In this document: positions 9,898 to 18,077 of the stretch, piece after piece
How positions within the stretch are numbered: position 1 is the stretch's first letter
How the letters are laid out: each line of letters begins with the position of its first letter
NCBI GenBank assembly: GCA_947503155.1
Contig: CANNCL010000003.1
Coordinates: 62,001-126,000, forward strand
Length of the DNA: 64,000 nucleotides
Source: an uncultured Erythrobacter sp.
Lineage (GTDB): Bacteria > Pseudomonadota > Alphaproteobacteria > Sphingomonadales > Sphingomonadaceae
Reading direction: 5' to 3'
The notes under the pieces: model-generated
What the model saw: the letters and a program-made list of their open reading frames with translations, nothing else
Told to the model about the DNA's origin: nothing
Database searches by the model: none
Position numbers and translations under genes: made by a program

Positions 9898-10310
9898 GAA
9901 TTATCTCGCTTTTGCTGACAATTGCGGCCGCGTCGGCGGTGTCACCTGCGCTTGCATCCTACACGGTGCAGGACGCAAATGCGGGCGCGCAATTGCGCGC
10001 AGAGGCATCAATCGCTGTCTCGCTCCTATACTTCCCGTGTCACCGCGCGCCGGCAATGGAAGCGCCGCTTGCTCGCTATGAAGCGTTCAAAGCGGGGCTT
10101 ACAAATGACCGCCAAAAGATAGACCTCGCCATCGCAGAGGCAGATTTTGATTATCAAATGTCGCTTGTCGATATCGACTGCCCCGACCCCGATGCGCCGG
10201 AAACGGCGCAAATGGGCGAAATAAATGCGGCGGTCGTGACAAACGTCCTCGACCGAATGGACAACCTCAAAATTCCCGCCGATCTGGCTGAGCCTGAGAA
10301 AGGGCAATAA
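9894..10310 (+). CDS. Secreted hypothetical protein inserted in the pnt operon
   Basis: 138 aa, not recognised. A signal peptide covers about residues 1-21 (ISLLLTIAAASAVSPALA), and the rest is predicted periplasmic with two cysteines (FPCHRAP, VDIDCPDP) that could form a disulfide. Its GTG start overlaps the pntAA stop by 4 bp and its stop overlaps the pntAB ATG by 1 bp, so it is translationally coupled on both sides. The function is unknown. A role in transhydrogenase assembly or regulation is only suggested by position. Confidence 0.75.
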   Translation: MRIISLLLTIAAASAVSPALASYTVQDANAGAQLRAEASIAVSLLYFPCHRAPAMEAPLARYEAFKAGLTNDRQKIDLAIAEADFDYQMSLVDIDCPDPDAPETAQMGEINAAVVTNVLDRMDNLKIPADLAEPEKGQ

Positions 10311-10591
10311 TGGACTTTATCAGCATCCTATCGATTTTCGTGCTGGCGTGTTTCGTCGGATATTATGTGGTCTGGTCGGTGACCCCGGCGCTGCACACGC
10401 CGTTGATGGCGGTGACCAATGCGATTTCGTCGGTGATTATCGTCGGCGCGTTGATTGCGGCGGCAGAGGCGAGCAGCCCGGTTGCCAAATGGCTCGGCCT
10501 GTTCGGCGTGGTGCTGGCCAGTGTGAACATTTTCGGCGGGTTCGCCGTGACGGAGCGGATGCTCGCCATGTATAAGAAAAAGGAGAAGTAA
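10310..10591 (+). CDS. pntAB: NAD(P) transhydrogenase subunit alpha part 2
   Basis: 93 aa membrane part of the alpha subunit, with three predicted transmembrane helices and the conserved VTPALHTPLMAVTNAISSVIIVGAL segment. Together with the PntB membrane part it forms the proton channel. The ATG overlaps the preceding stop by 1 bp, and pntB starts 3 bp after the stop. Confidence 0.95.
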   Translation: MDFISILSIFVLACFVGYYVVWSVTPALHTPLMAVTNAISSVIIVGALIAAAEASSPVAKWLGLFGVVLASVNIFGGFAVTERMLAMYKKKEK

Positions 10592-10594
10592 GAG

Positions 10595-12055
10595 ATGACT
10601 TTCTCCATTTTAGCAGGCGCAGCAGACGCCGTTTCCGGCACCCCAGCATGGGCGATGCTTGCTTATCTGGCCTCGGGTGTGTTTTTCATTCTCGCGCTGC
10701 GCGGGCTTTCCAGCCCGGCGACATCGCGCGGTGGTAATCGCAATGGCATGATCGGCATGGCCATCGCCTTGGCGACCACTTTGATCACCCATGAAACCGT
10801 CAATATTTTGGAAATCGGCATTGCGATATTCATCGGCGCGCTGATCGGTGTCACGGTCGCGCGCAAAATTGCGATGACGGCGATGCCCGAATTGGTGGCT
10901 GGCTTTCACAGCCTCGTTGGCCTCGCCGCTGTTGTCGTGGGCCTTGCCGCGTGGCTTGACCCGGCCAGTTTCGGGATCACCGATGCCGCTGGGCAAATCC
11001 TTGTCGTCAGCCGGATAGAGCTGGGCCTTGGTATTGCAATCGGTGCGATCACGTTCTCCGGTTCGATCATCGCGTTCTTGAAATTGTCGGGCCGGATGGG
11101 CGGTTCGCCGATCATGTTGCCGGGGCGTCATGTCATCAATTTGGGCACATTGGCGGGTATTCTTGGGCTGATCGCGGCCTATGCCATGTCGACCGAGGCG
11201 GCTGCTGGCCAAGGGTATATGATCATCGCGGTCACGGTCCTTGCCTTCATCATCGGTTTCTTGCTCATCATCCCAATTGGCGGCGCGGATATGCCCGTGG
11301 TTGTGTCGATGCTAAACTCCTATTCCGGCTGGGCGGCCGCGGCGATGGGTTTCACATTGGGCAACAGCGCGATGATCATCACCGGGGCCTTGGTTGGTTC
11401 GTCCGGTGCGATCCTGTCCTACATTATGTGCAAAGCCATGAACCGCAGCTTCATTAGCGTGATCGCGGGCGGTTTTGGCGGAGATTCTGGCGGCGGCGGC
11501 GCGGGCGGGGAACCGCGCGAACAACGCCCCTACAAACAAGGCAGCGCGGACGATGCGGCCTTTATGCTGGAACAGGCAGAGAAGGTTATCATCATTCCGG
11601 GATACGGCATGGCCGTGGCTCAGGCTCAGCATGTTTTGCGCGAGATGACCGACAAGCTGAAGGAAAAGGGCGTGGAGGTGAAATATGCGATCCACCCCGT
11701 TGCCGGACGGATGCCGGGCCATATGAATGTGCTGCTGGCCGAAGCCAATGTGCCTTATGATGAAGTGTTCGAGTTAGAAGACATCAACTCCGAATTCGCC
11801 ACCGCAGACGTGGCCTTTATCATCGGCGCAAATGACGTGGTGAACCCGGCGGCAAAGACCGACAAAACCTCGCCCATTTACGGGATGCCAGTGTTCGATG
11901 TGGACAAGGCGAAACAGGTGTTTTTCATCAAACGTTCGATGGGCGGTGTGGGTTATGCGGGTGTGGACAATGACGTGTTCTACATGCCGCAAACCGTGAT
12001 GCTGTTGTCTGATGCGAAAAAGATGGTCGAAGGCATCGTAAAGGCGCTCGACTAG
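10595..12055 (+). CDS. pntB: NAD(P) transhydrogenase subunit beta
   Basis: 486 aa. The N-terminal two thirds contain about nine membrane helices (for example MPELVAGFHSLVGLAAVVVG and MPVVVSMLNSYSGWAAAAMG). The C-terminal domain III binds NADP(H): IIIPGYGMAVAQAQH, IHPVAGRMPGHMNVLLAEA, FIIGANDVVNPAA and VFFIKRSMGGVGYAGV. Length and motifs match full-length PntB. It is the last of the coupled pnt genes; the following small ORF starts 12 bp later. Confidence 0.96.
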   Translation: MTFSILAGAADAVSGTPAWAMLAYLASGVFFILALRGLSSPATSRGGNRNGMIGMAIALATTLITHETVNILEIGIAIFIGALIGVTVARKIAMTAMPELVAGFHSLVGLAAVVVGLAAWLDPASFGITDAAGQILVVSRIELGLGIAIGAITFSGSIIAFLKLSGRMGGSPIMLPGRHVINLGTLAGILGLIAAYAMSTEAAAGQGYMIIAVTVLAFIIGFLLIIPIGGADMPVVVSMLNSYSGWAAAAMGFTLGNSAMIITGALVGSSGAILSYIMCKAMNRSFISVIAGGFGGDSGGGGAGGEPREQRPYKQGSADDAAFMLEQAEKVIIIPGYGMAVAQAQHVLREMTDKLKEKGVEVKYAIHPVAGRMPGHMNVLLAEANVPYDEVFELEDINSEFATADVAFIIGANDVVNPAAKTDKTSPIYGMPVFDVDKAKQVFFIKRSMGGVGYAGVDNDVFYMPQTVMLLSDAKKMVEGIVKALD

Positions 12056-12067
12056 GACCTCAAAATT

Positions 12068-12421
12068 ATGCGCAACATCATCATCCTGCTTTTGGTTTTT
12101 GCGGTCGGTATCGGCGCGTGGTTCCTGCTGCGCGAAGATGGCGTGGTCGAACAAGTGACGCAGGCGCGGGTAGAGACCGCGCTTATTCAAACGGGCGCGC
12201 CGCCCGAATTGGCCGCCTGTATGGCGGAACGTATGGTGGATCGTTTGTCGCTCAATCAATTGCGCAAGTTGGAACGCATCCGCGCAGGTGAGGGGGAAAG
12301 CGTCATTCCGCTGTCTCCGAGCGAAGTGCTTGAGCGCATCCGGCGGGTCGATGATCCAGAAGCCATTGAGATCACCACCCGCGCCGCGGCTGGCTGCGCA
12401 TTGGGATCATTTTTGAACTGA
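12068..12421 (+). CDS. Membrane-anchored hypothetical protein
   Basis: 117 aa, not recognised. An N-terminal hydrophobic helix (IIILLLVFAVGIGAWFLL) is followed by a soluble alpha-helical region with two cysteines (ELAACMAERM and AAGCALGSFLN). It could be anchored in the inner membrane facing the periplasm. It follows pntB by 12 bp and is probably at the end of that transcript. Function unknown. Confidence 0.7.
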   Translation: MRNIIILLLVFAVGIGAWFLLREDGVVEQVTQARVETALIQTGAPPELAACMAERMVDRLSLNQLRKLERIRAGEGESVIPLSPSEVLERIRRVDDPEAIEITTRAAAGCALGSFLN

Positions 12422-12484
12422 TACGCTGATCGCTTGCAATCCCCCTGTCTTTCGTCACAATCGAGAATGAATAGGGAGAACACC

Positions 12485-13672
12485 ATGATCAGAATTACCG
12501 CCGCCGCTTTGTTGCTGGCGACAAGCGCCCCCGTTTTTGCCGAGACGCACAATATTGCTCCTGGCGAAGGCGCTCAAGAACGCTTGCAAGAGGCCCTGAT
12601 CTTGGCCGAACCGGGCGATGAGATTGTGCTGGAGGCGGGGCATTACGTCCTTACTGACGGGCTGAGCCTGGATGTCGACAATGTCACTATGCGCGGCGCA
12701 GGTATGGACGGAACGGTCCTCGATTTCACCACGCAAGCGGGATCGGGAGAGGGGCTGCTGGTCACTTCCGACAATGTAACCTTGCGTGATTTCGCGTTGG
12801 AAAATCCGCAAGGCGACGGGATCAAATCCAAGGGCGCTGACAATATCGTCTATTACCGCATCCGCGTGACATGGACGAACGGTCCCGACGCGGGCAATGG
12901 CGCTTACGGTATCTATCCGGTCGAAAGCACCGGCGTTCTGATCGACGGGGCAAAGGTCACGGGCGCTTCGGATGCGGGCATTTATGTCGGCCAATCCAAC
13001 CTGATCACGGTGCGCAATTCCATCGCAGAGGCGAATGTCGCCGGGATCGAGATTGAGAACAGCCGCAACGCTTTGGTCGAACACAATATCGCCACGCGCA
13101 ACACCGGCGGCATCTTGATTTTCGACCTGCCCGGCCTGCCGGTCATGGGCGGCGGCAATGTTATCGTCGCAAACAATTTGGTGGTTGCCAATGACACCGC
13201 GAACTTTGCCCCTCCCGGCAATATTGTCGCGGGCGTGCGGCGCGGAACGGGCATCATGGTGATGGCCAATGAGGCGGTTCTGATCGAGAATAACATCCTT
13301 CAACACAACCCAACCGCGCCAATCATGGTTGTCGCCTATACTCAGCAATTTGAGGATGAGCGTTACAATCCCCTGCCGCGCGAAGTGGTCATCGGGGCGA
13401 ACAATTACGGCGTCGGCGGTGATGATCCTCAGTTGGACGGTGCGGAAATGTTGGTTGCGGCCTTTGGCGGCGCACTGCCTCCGGTGATGTGGGATGGGCT
13501 GGGCAGTCTTTACACCGTGCCGGGCACAGCAGGCTGGTCGATGAATTTGACCGAGCAAGGCGCTGGCCTCGACAATGTGCAGCCATCGCCGCTTAGCGCG
13601 CCTGCGCCAGCGGGTGAGTTTAACCGCGAAGGCATTGGCGCACCGGCAGAATTGGACGCGCGCATCCTGTGA
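12485..13672 (+). CDS. Exported parallel beta-helix repeat protein
   Basis: 395 aa. A signal peptide ends near PVFAE. The body is a right-handed parallel beta-helix with repeated rungs such as VTMRGAGMDGTVLDF, VTLRDFALENPQGDGIKS, NAGIYVGQ-like turns, VRNSIAEANVAGIEIENS and LVEHNIATRNTGGILIFD. It fits the family described as TIGR03805, which is found beside the SO2930/HNE_0200-type diheme cytochrome family (TIGR03806), exactly as here. Such helices usually bind or cleave polysaccharides, but no enzymatic residue set is recognised. The ATG at 12485 follows GGGAG with 6 bp spacing. The stop overlaps the cytochrome start by 4 bp. Confidence 0.85.
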   Translation: MIRITAAALLLATSAPVFAETHNIAPGEGAQERLQEALILAEPGDEIVLEAGHYVLTDGLSLDVDNVTMRGAGMDGTVLDFTTQAGSGEGLLVTSDNVTLRDFALENPQGDGIKSKGADNIVYYRIRVTWTNGPDAGNGAYGIYPVESTGVLIDGAKVTGASDAGIYVGQSNLITVRNSIAEANVAGIEIENSRNALVEHNIATRNTGGILIFDLPGLPVMGGGNVIVANNLVVANDTANFAPPGNIVAGVRRGTGIMVMANEAVLIENNILQHNPTAPIMVVAYTQQFEDERYNPLPREVVIGANNYGVGGDDPQLDGAEMLVAAFGGALPPVMWDGLGSLYTVPGTAGWSMNLTEQGAGLDNVQPSPLSAPAPAGEFNREGIGAPAELDARIL

Positions 13673-14679
13673 AGCGGTCACTGGCATTACTGGCGGCGTC
13701 CGCGCTTGCGCTTGGCGGGTCGTTTGCGGCGGGACCAACCGTGCCGCAAACGGTGAATGACAGTGTCGTCACCGGTGATGCAATGCCGCGCAATCTGGGC
13801 GAATATGGGTTCTTTCTCGATCCCGCCGCACGATTGCCCAGCGCGGCGCTGGTGCCTTATGAACTGAACACGCCCCTATGGTCCGATGGCGCGGATAAAT
13901 TGCGCTATCTCTATGTACCAGAAGGGGCGGTGATTGAAACGGACGGCGACGGGCTGCTTCAATTCCCTGTCGGCACGGCGATCATAAAGACATTCGCCTT
14001 TGGTGAGGGTGACGATCAACGCTATATTGAAACGCGCGTGTTGCTGAACCGGGCCGATGGTTGGACTGCGCTGCCTTATCGCTGGAACGAAGAACAGACG
14101 CAGGCGCGGTTGGCATTGGCTGGCGCGAGGGTGCCGATCACCACGCCAGATGGCGAAGAAATCAGCTACCGGATCCCAAATAAAAACCAGTGCAAATCGT
14201 GTCATTCCTTGGATGATGCGGTCCTGCCGATTGGGCCAAAGGCGCGCAATATGGCGCCGGAATTGCTGGCTTTGTTGGTCGCTGATGGGCGCCTTGCTGC
14301 GATGCCACAAATCCCGCGCGCGCTTCCCAGTTGGAGCGATGAAGCGGCCAGCACCGAAGCCCGCGCGCGCGCCTATCTCGATGTGAACTGTGCGCATTGC
14401 CATCAACCCGGCGGCGGGGCGTCGAATTCGGGGCTGGATCTGCGCTGGGAACAGGATGATCTGTTTGCTCTTGGTGTGAACAAGCCGCCCGTGGCCGCTG
14501 GACGCGGGGCAGGCGGGTTGTTGGTGTCGGTTGAGCCGGGCGATCCCGATGCGTCGATCTTGGTGCACCGCATGAATTCTGCTGAACCCGGTGTGGCTAT
14601 GCCGGAACTGGGCCGCTCTACGATTGACCATGATGCGGTCACGCTGATGCGCGATTGGATTACGGAGATGGATCAGTGA
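13669..14679 (+). CDS. SO2930-family diheme c-type cytochrome
   Basis: 336 aa exported protein with an N-terminal signal peptide (LALLAASALALGGSFAAG) and two heme c attachment sites, CKSCH near residue 178 and CAHCH near residue 242. NTPLWSDGADKLRYLYVPEG and FPVGTAIIKTFAF are typical of the TIGR03806 family. The GTG start overlaps the beta-helix stop (GTGA) and the stop overlaps the next ATG by 1 bp, so the three genes are coupled. Electron-transfer partners are unknown. It acts in the periplasm or on its membranes. Confidence 0.88.
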   Translation: MKRSLALLAASALALGGSFAAGPTVPQTVNDSVVTGDAMPRNLGEYGFFLDPAARLPSAALVPYELNTPLWSDGADKLRYLYVPEGAVIETDGDGLLQFPVGTAIIKTFAFGEGDDQRYIETRVLLNRADGWTALPYRWNEEQTQARLALAGARVPITTPDGEEISYRIPNKNQCKSCHSLDDAVLPIGPKARNMAPELLALLVADGRLAAMPQIPRALPSWSDEAASTEARARAYLDVNCAHCHQPGGGASNSGLDLRWEQDDLFALGVNKPPVAAGRGAGGLLVSVEPGDPDASILVHRMNSAEPGVAMPELGRSTIDHDAVTLMRDWITEMDQ

Positions 14680-15686
14680 TGAAATGGTTCTTGCGCATTG
14701 CTGGCGCGCTAATCGCGGTGCTCGTCATCGCGTTCCTGATTTTTCGCACGCCTGATACGGACCCCGCCGAAATGCGCGCCAAATATGGCGGCGAACCGTC
14801 GCAATTTGTTGAGATCGGAGACGGCGTGACCGTCCATTTGCGCGATGAAGGGCCAGTTGACGGCAATTCTGACGCGCCCGCCATCCTCCTGCTACACGGT
14901 TCCAATGCGGATTTGCACACATGGCAGCCTTGGGCCGAAGCATTGTCGCAAACGCACCGCGTCATCCGGTTTGATCAGGTTGGTCACGGCCTAACCGGGC
15001 CGGACCCCGCGGGTGATTATAGCCGCACAAATTACGCCGAAGATATTCGCGAAGTCGCCGATGCGATGGGGCTTGATAGCTTTATCATCGGCGGCAATTC
15101 GATGGGCGGTAAACATGCGCTGGCCTTTGCAGTCGCCTATCCAGAGCGTGTCTCTGGCCTCATCATCGTAGATGGCAGCGGCGGGCCGGCCCAGCCGCGA
15201 ACCGCCGAAGAAGAAGCGCAAGACAGCGGCAATATCGGTTTCACCATCGCCCGAATGCCCGGCATCAATTTGATCGCGGAACAGATCACACCGCGCGCTC
15301 TGATCGCGCAAAGCCTAGAGCAATCGGTTTCGGTGAAAGAGATCATCACCGAAGATATGATCGACCGCTATTGGGAAATGCTGCGCTATCCCGGCAACCG
15401 GGCGGCGACGATGGCGCGGTTTTCGGCTGATTATGAGCCGATGACAGAGGCTGAGATTGCCGCGCTCGATATGCCTGCTTTTATCCTTTGGGGGGAGGAG
15501 GACCGCCTGATCCCGGTATCCGCCGCGCGCTGGCTGAATCAAACGTTGCCGGATAGCGAAATGGTTATCTATCCCGCGATCGGGCATTTGCCTCAAGAAG
15601 AGGCGGCGGAGGCGACAATAGCGGATGTTCGGCGCTGGTTAGCGGCGCAATCACCGGCATCTGAGCCTCTTCAGGACGCTCCTTAA
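14679..15686 (+). CDS. Alpha/beta hydrolase, membrane-anchored
   Basis: 335 aa. An N-terminal hydrophobic helix (FLRIAGALIAVLVIAFLIF) is a signal anchor. The fold follows: LLLHGSNADLHTWQPW (oxyanion region), VIRFDQVGHGLTGPD, nucleophile elbow GNSMGG, acid in LWGEEDRLIP and catalytic His in YPAIGHLPQEE. It is probably periplasm-facing. It overlaps the diheme cytochrome stop by 1 bp, so it belongs to the same operon and perhaps acts on the same substrate. The exact substrate (ester, lactone or epoxide) cannot be told. Confidence 0.87.
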   Translation: MKWFLRIAGALIAVLVIAFLIFRTPDTDPAEMRAKYGGEPSQFVEIGDGVTVHLRDEGPVDGNSDAPAILLLHGSNADLHTWQPWAEALSQTHRVIRFDQVGHGLTGPDPAGDYSRTNYAEDIREVADAMGLDSFIIGGNSMGGKHALAFAVAYPERVSGLIIVDGSGGPAQPRTAEEEAQDSGNIGFTIARMPGINLIAEQITPRALIAQSLEQSVSVKEIITEDMIDRYWEMLRYPGNRAATMARFSADYEPMTEAEIAALDMPAFILWGEEDRLIPVSAARWLNQTLPDSEMVIYPAIGHLPQEEAAEATIADVRRWLAAQSPASEPLQDAP

Positions 15687-15699
15687 ACCGTCCTTAACC
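15683..15699 (+). promoter_or_regulatory. Candidate CtrA box (TTAA-N7-TTAACC)
   Basis: TTAAACCGTCCTTAACC matches the full CtrA consensus TTAA-N7-TTAAC. Its first half overlaps the hydrolase stop codon, and the site lies about 103 bp before the racemase-like gene. A GANTC site (GATTC, 15786-15790) lies in the same promoter region. TTAACC is also paired with GGTTAA (15708-15713) as an inverted repeat. Confidence 0.45.
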
Positions 15700-15801
15700 A
15701 TCTAAACGGTTAATTCGCGCCCTAAATTCGCACCCTATGGACGCGGGCAACGCTTCCTCGCTACAGCTTGCGTTTACGACACATGGATTCGAGGAAAACT
15801 T

Positions 15802-16506
15802 TTGCGAAAACTGGGAATGATCGGCGGAATGAGCTGGGTGTCGACGGGCATCTATTACGACCGGATCAACCGTATCGTTCAGCGCCGCGCCGCGCCTATG
15901 GCCAGCGCGCCCTTGCTGATCGAAAGCCTCGATTTCTGTCAGCTTTATGCCTTGCGCGAGGATAAAGATTGGAAACGCGCCAGCGGCATTTTGGCAGAAA
16001 GTGCAAAACGGCTCGAAGGCGCAGGCGCAGAGGCGCTGATTATCGGCGCGAATTCGATGCACAAATTGTATGATGATGTCGAAAGCGCGGTGGATATTCC
16101 GATCCTGCACATCGCCGATTATGTCGGAAAGGCGCTCAAAAAAGCCGGAAATAAGAAAGCGGCAATTATTGGCACTCGCAATGTGATGACAGAAAGTTTC
16201 TATCGCAAAAGATTGGTCGCGCATGGGATCGATTTGCTGCCGCCCAATATGGACAATGTCGAAAAGCTGGACCAGATAATCTATGACGAATTGATGGTCG
16301 GGAAAGTCACCCGCGATGCTCAGCGTGCGATGAAAACCATCATCACCAATAGGGCGCAAGAGGGGGCGGATTCGATTGTGCTCGCCTGTACCGAATTGGA
16401 TTTGGTGGTCGATGTCGATGCGAATGTGTTGCCGGTGTTCGACTCGACCCGAATTCACTGCGAAGCCGCGGCGGATTGGATACTGGAACAGGAATTGGTG
16501 GGTTAA
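15802..16506 (+). CDS. Aspartate/glutamate racemase family protein, first catalytic residue replaced
   Basis: 234 aa, similar along its length to the E. coli YgeA broad-specificity amino acid racemase: LGMIGGMSWVST at the N-terminus, VFDSTRIHCEAA at the C-terminus. The second catalytic cysteine is in LACTELDL. At the first catalytic position (Thr83 in YgeA, Cys in other members) this protein has Ala: the motif reads GANSMH rather than CTNTMH. It may therefore not racemise, or may do so differently. The start is TTG at 15802, preceded by GAGGAAA. A CtrA-like box and a GANTC site precede it. Confidence 0.83.
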   Translation: MRKLGMIGGMSWVSTGIYYDRINRIVQRRAAPMASAPLLIESLDFCQLYALREDKDWKRASGILAESAKRLEGAGAEALIIGANSMHKLYDDVESAVDIPILHIADYVGKALKKAGNKKAAIIGTRNVMTESFYRKRLVAHGIDLLPPNMDNVEKLDQIIYDELMVGKVTRDAQRAMKTIITNRAQEGADSIVLACTELDLVVDVDANVLPVFDSTRIHCEAAADWILEQELVG

Positions 16507-16579
16507 GGCGCGGCTCGTCCTTGACGCAACACGCCTCGCCGTATTGACCTATCGGTAAGGGGTGCAAGTTAATTCTCGC

Positions 16580-16726
16580 ACGCTTACTTGTGGCCCCGAA
16601 TTTGTCATCGATAAGAAATAGGCAAGTTCCGGGTCTTCGGGTCGCACCGTTGACCCAAGGGCTAAAAAGCTCTTGGGACCGCTTACCACCCCCCCCATTG
16701 CACCCGGTAAGCGGTCCCGTTTTTTT
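16580..16726 (+). ncRNA. Candidate small RNA with C-rich terminator loop
   Basis: Between the racemase stop (16506) and dgt (16869) lies no ORF of note. A possible sigma70 promoter, TTGACC (16545-16550) and TTAATT (16569-16574) 18 bp apart, would start a transcript of about 150 nt. It would contain a 10 bp hairpin (16654-16677, loop AAAA) and end in a strong terminator whose loop holds eight C in a row. C-rich loops are used by some alphaproteobacterial sRNAs to pair with Shine-Dalgarno sequences. The boundaries are guesses. It could instead be a racemase 3' UTR. Confidence 0.35.
16675..16726 (+). terminator. Intrinsic terminator with 13 bp stem
   Basis: GGGACCGCTTACC (16675-16687) pairs perfectly with GGTAAGCGGTCCC (16706-16718), followed by G and seven T. 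Three G of its 5' arm are also used by the preceding hairpin (16654-16677), so the two structures compete. Confidence 0.88.
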
Positions 16727-16868
16727 GGGACTTGTTATCGCTGAGCGTGCAAACTGCCGGTTCAATCGCATGATCCGGTCCTGCTTTTGGCAATGTCCAC
16801 CGCTATCCGCCAACGTTGCCAATCTGTTCCCGTTGAGCCGCCGCGCGCGCTGACTTAAGCGGGTCCCC

Positions 16869-18077
16869 GTGAATATACGCGCCCCCTATGCCGCCAATCC
16901 CCTCTCCCACGGAGGACGCGAATTTGCCGCAAGGCGGACAGACGTCTCTGGTTCCGGCCCTATTTCCGGCCCCAATACCAGCACAGAAACCCGCGGACCG
17001 CGCAGTGATTTTCAACGTGATCGCGACCGCATCATCCATTCGATGAGCTTTCGCCGGCTCAAATCCAAAACTCAGGTCTTTATCGCACCCGATGGCGACC
17101 ATTACCGCACACGCCTGACGCATAGTATCGAAGTCGCGCAGGTTGGCCGGGTGCTGGCCCGCGCGCTCGCATTGGACGAAGACCTGACCGAAGCGCTGTG
17201 CCTCGCGCATGATCTGGGTCATCCGCCGTTTGGTCACGCCGGAGAAGCCGCCTTGTCAGAGGCGATGGTGCGCCATGGCGGATTTGATCACAATGCTCAG
17301 GCGCTGCGCACGGTGATGCGTATCGAAAGCCCTTATCCCGAACATGATGGGCTTAACCTGACATGGGATCTGCTCGAAGGGCTGGCGAAACATAATGGCC
17401 CGGTTGCCGCGCCGAATTGGGCGCTCGCGGAATTGGACGATGCGTTTCCGCTCGACCTAGGGACGTGGCCATCGCTTGAGGCTCAGATTGCGGCGGTGTC
17501 GGACGATATCGCCTATGACAATCACGACATTGATGATGGGCTGCGCGCGGGGTTTTTGGACCTTGATGACCTGATGGAACTGGATTTCCTCGCGGATCAG
17601 TGGCGGGCGGTCGAAAAACGCTTTCCAGGAGCGCCAAGAGAGCGTCAGCTGCGCGAGCTGATCCGGGATCAGATTGGGCTGATGGTGAATGATGTGCTGG
17701 AGCATACGGCGGCGCAGATTAAAGGGTTCGGATCGGTGGCCGAAATCCGCGATGCGGGGCGGCAATTGGCGGGGTTTTCGCCGGAAATGCAAGAACACGA
17801 ACGGACGCTCAAAGCCTTCATGTACGACAAACTCTATTATCATAGCGAGCAAGTCAGCGCCGCCGAGCGGGCGCGGGACGTGATTGCGCGGCTATTCGCT
17901 GCTTATTCTCAAGACGCGAAATTGCTCCCGGCGCAATGGCAAGAACGCTTGCCCGAAAGCGATCCGGATCGCAGCCGGATGATCGCAGATTTTATCGCCG
18001 GGATGAGCGACCGTTTCGCCATGCAATCATGCGAAGCGATTTATGGCGAACGGCCGCAGGGGCTTTCAAATGTCTGA
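16869..18077 (+). CDS. dgt: Deoxyguanosinetriphosphate triphosphohydrolase-like protein
   Basis: 402 aa HD-domain dNTP triphosphohydrolase that releases the nucleoside and tripolyphosphate from dGTP-type substrates and so trims dNTP pools. Visible are DRDRIIHSMSFRRLKSKTQVF, TRLTHSIEVAQVGR with the first His, the HD pair in AHDLGHPPFGHAGE, DHNAQALR, and a distal Asp in VSDDIAYDNHDIDDG. The start is GTG at 16869. The N-terminal ~40 residues are a poorly conserved extension. The next gene overlaps its stop by 8 bp. Confidence 0.92.
   Translation: MNIRAPYAANPLSHGGREFAARRTDVSGSGPISGPNTSTETRGPRSDFQRDRDRIIHSMSFRRLKSKTQVFIAPDGDHYRTRLTHSIEVAQVGRVLARALALDEDLTEALCLAHDLGHPPFGHAGEAALSEAMVRHGGFDHNAQALRTVMRIESPYPEHDGLNLTWDLLEGLAKHNGPVAAPNWALAELDDAFPLDLGTWPSLEAQIAAVSDDIAYDNHDIDDGLRAGFLDLDDLMELDFLADQWRAVEKRFPGAPRERQLRELIRDQIGLMVNDVLEHTAAQIKGFGSVAEIRDAGRQLAGFSPEMQEHERTLKAFMYDKLYYHSEQVSAAERARDVIARLFAAYSQDAKLLPAQWQERLPESDPDRSRMIADFIAGMSDRFAMQSCEAIYGERPQGLSNV

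Noticed and set aside
12455..13738. 427 aa minus-strand frame opposite the beta-helix gene
   Set aside because: The plus-strand reading has a signal peptide, ribosome site and overlaps with its operon; the minus one has none.
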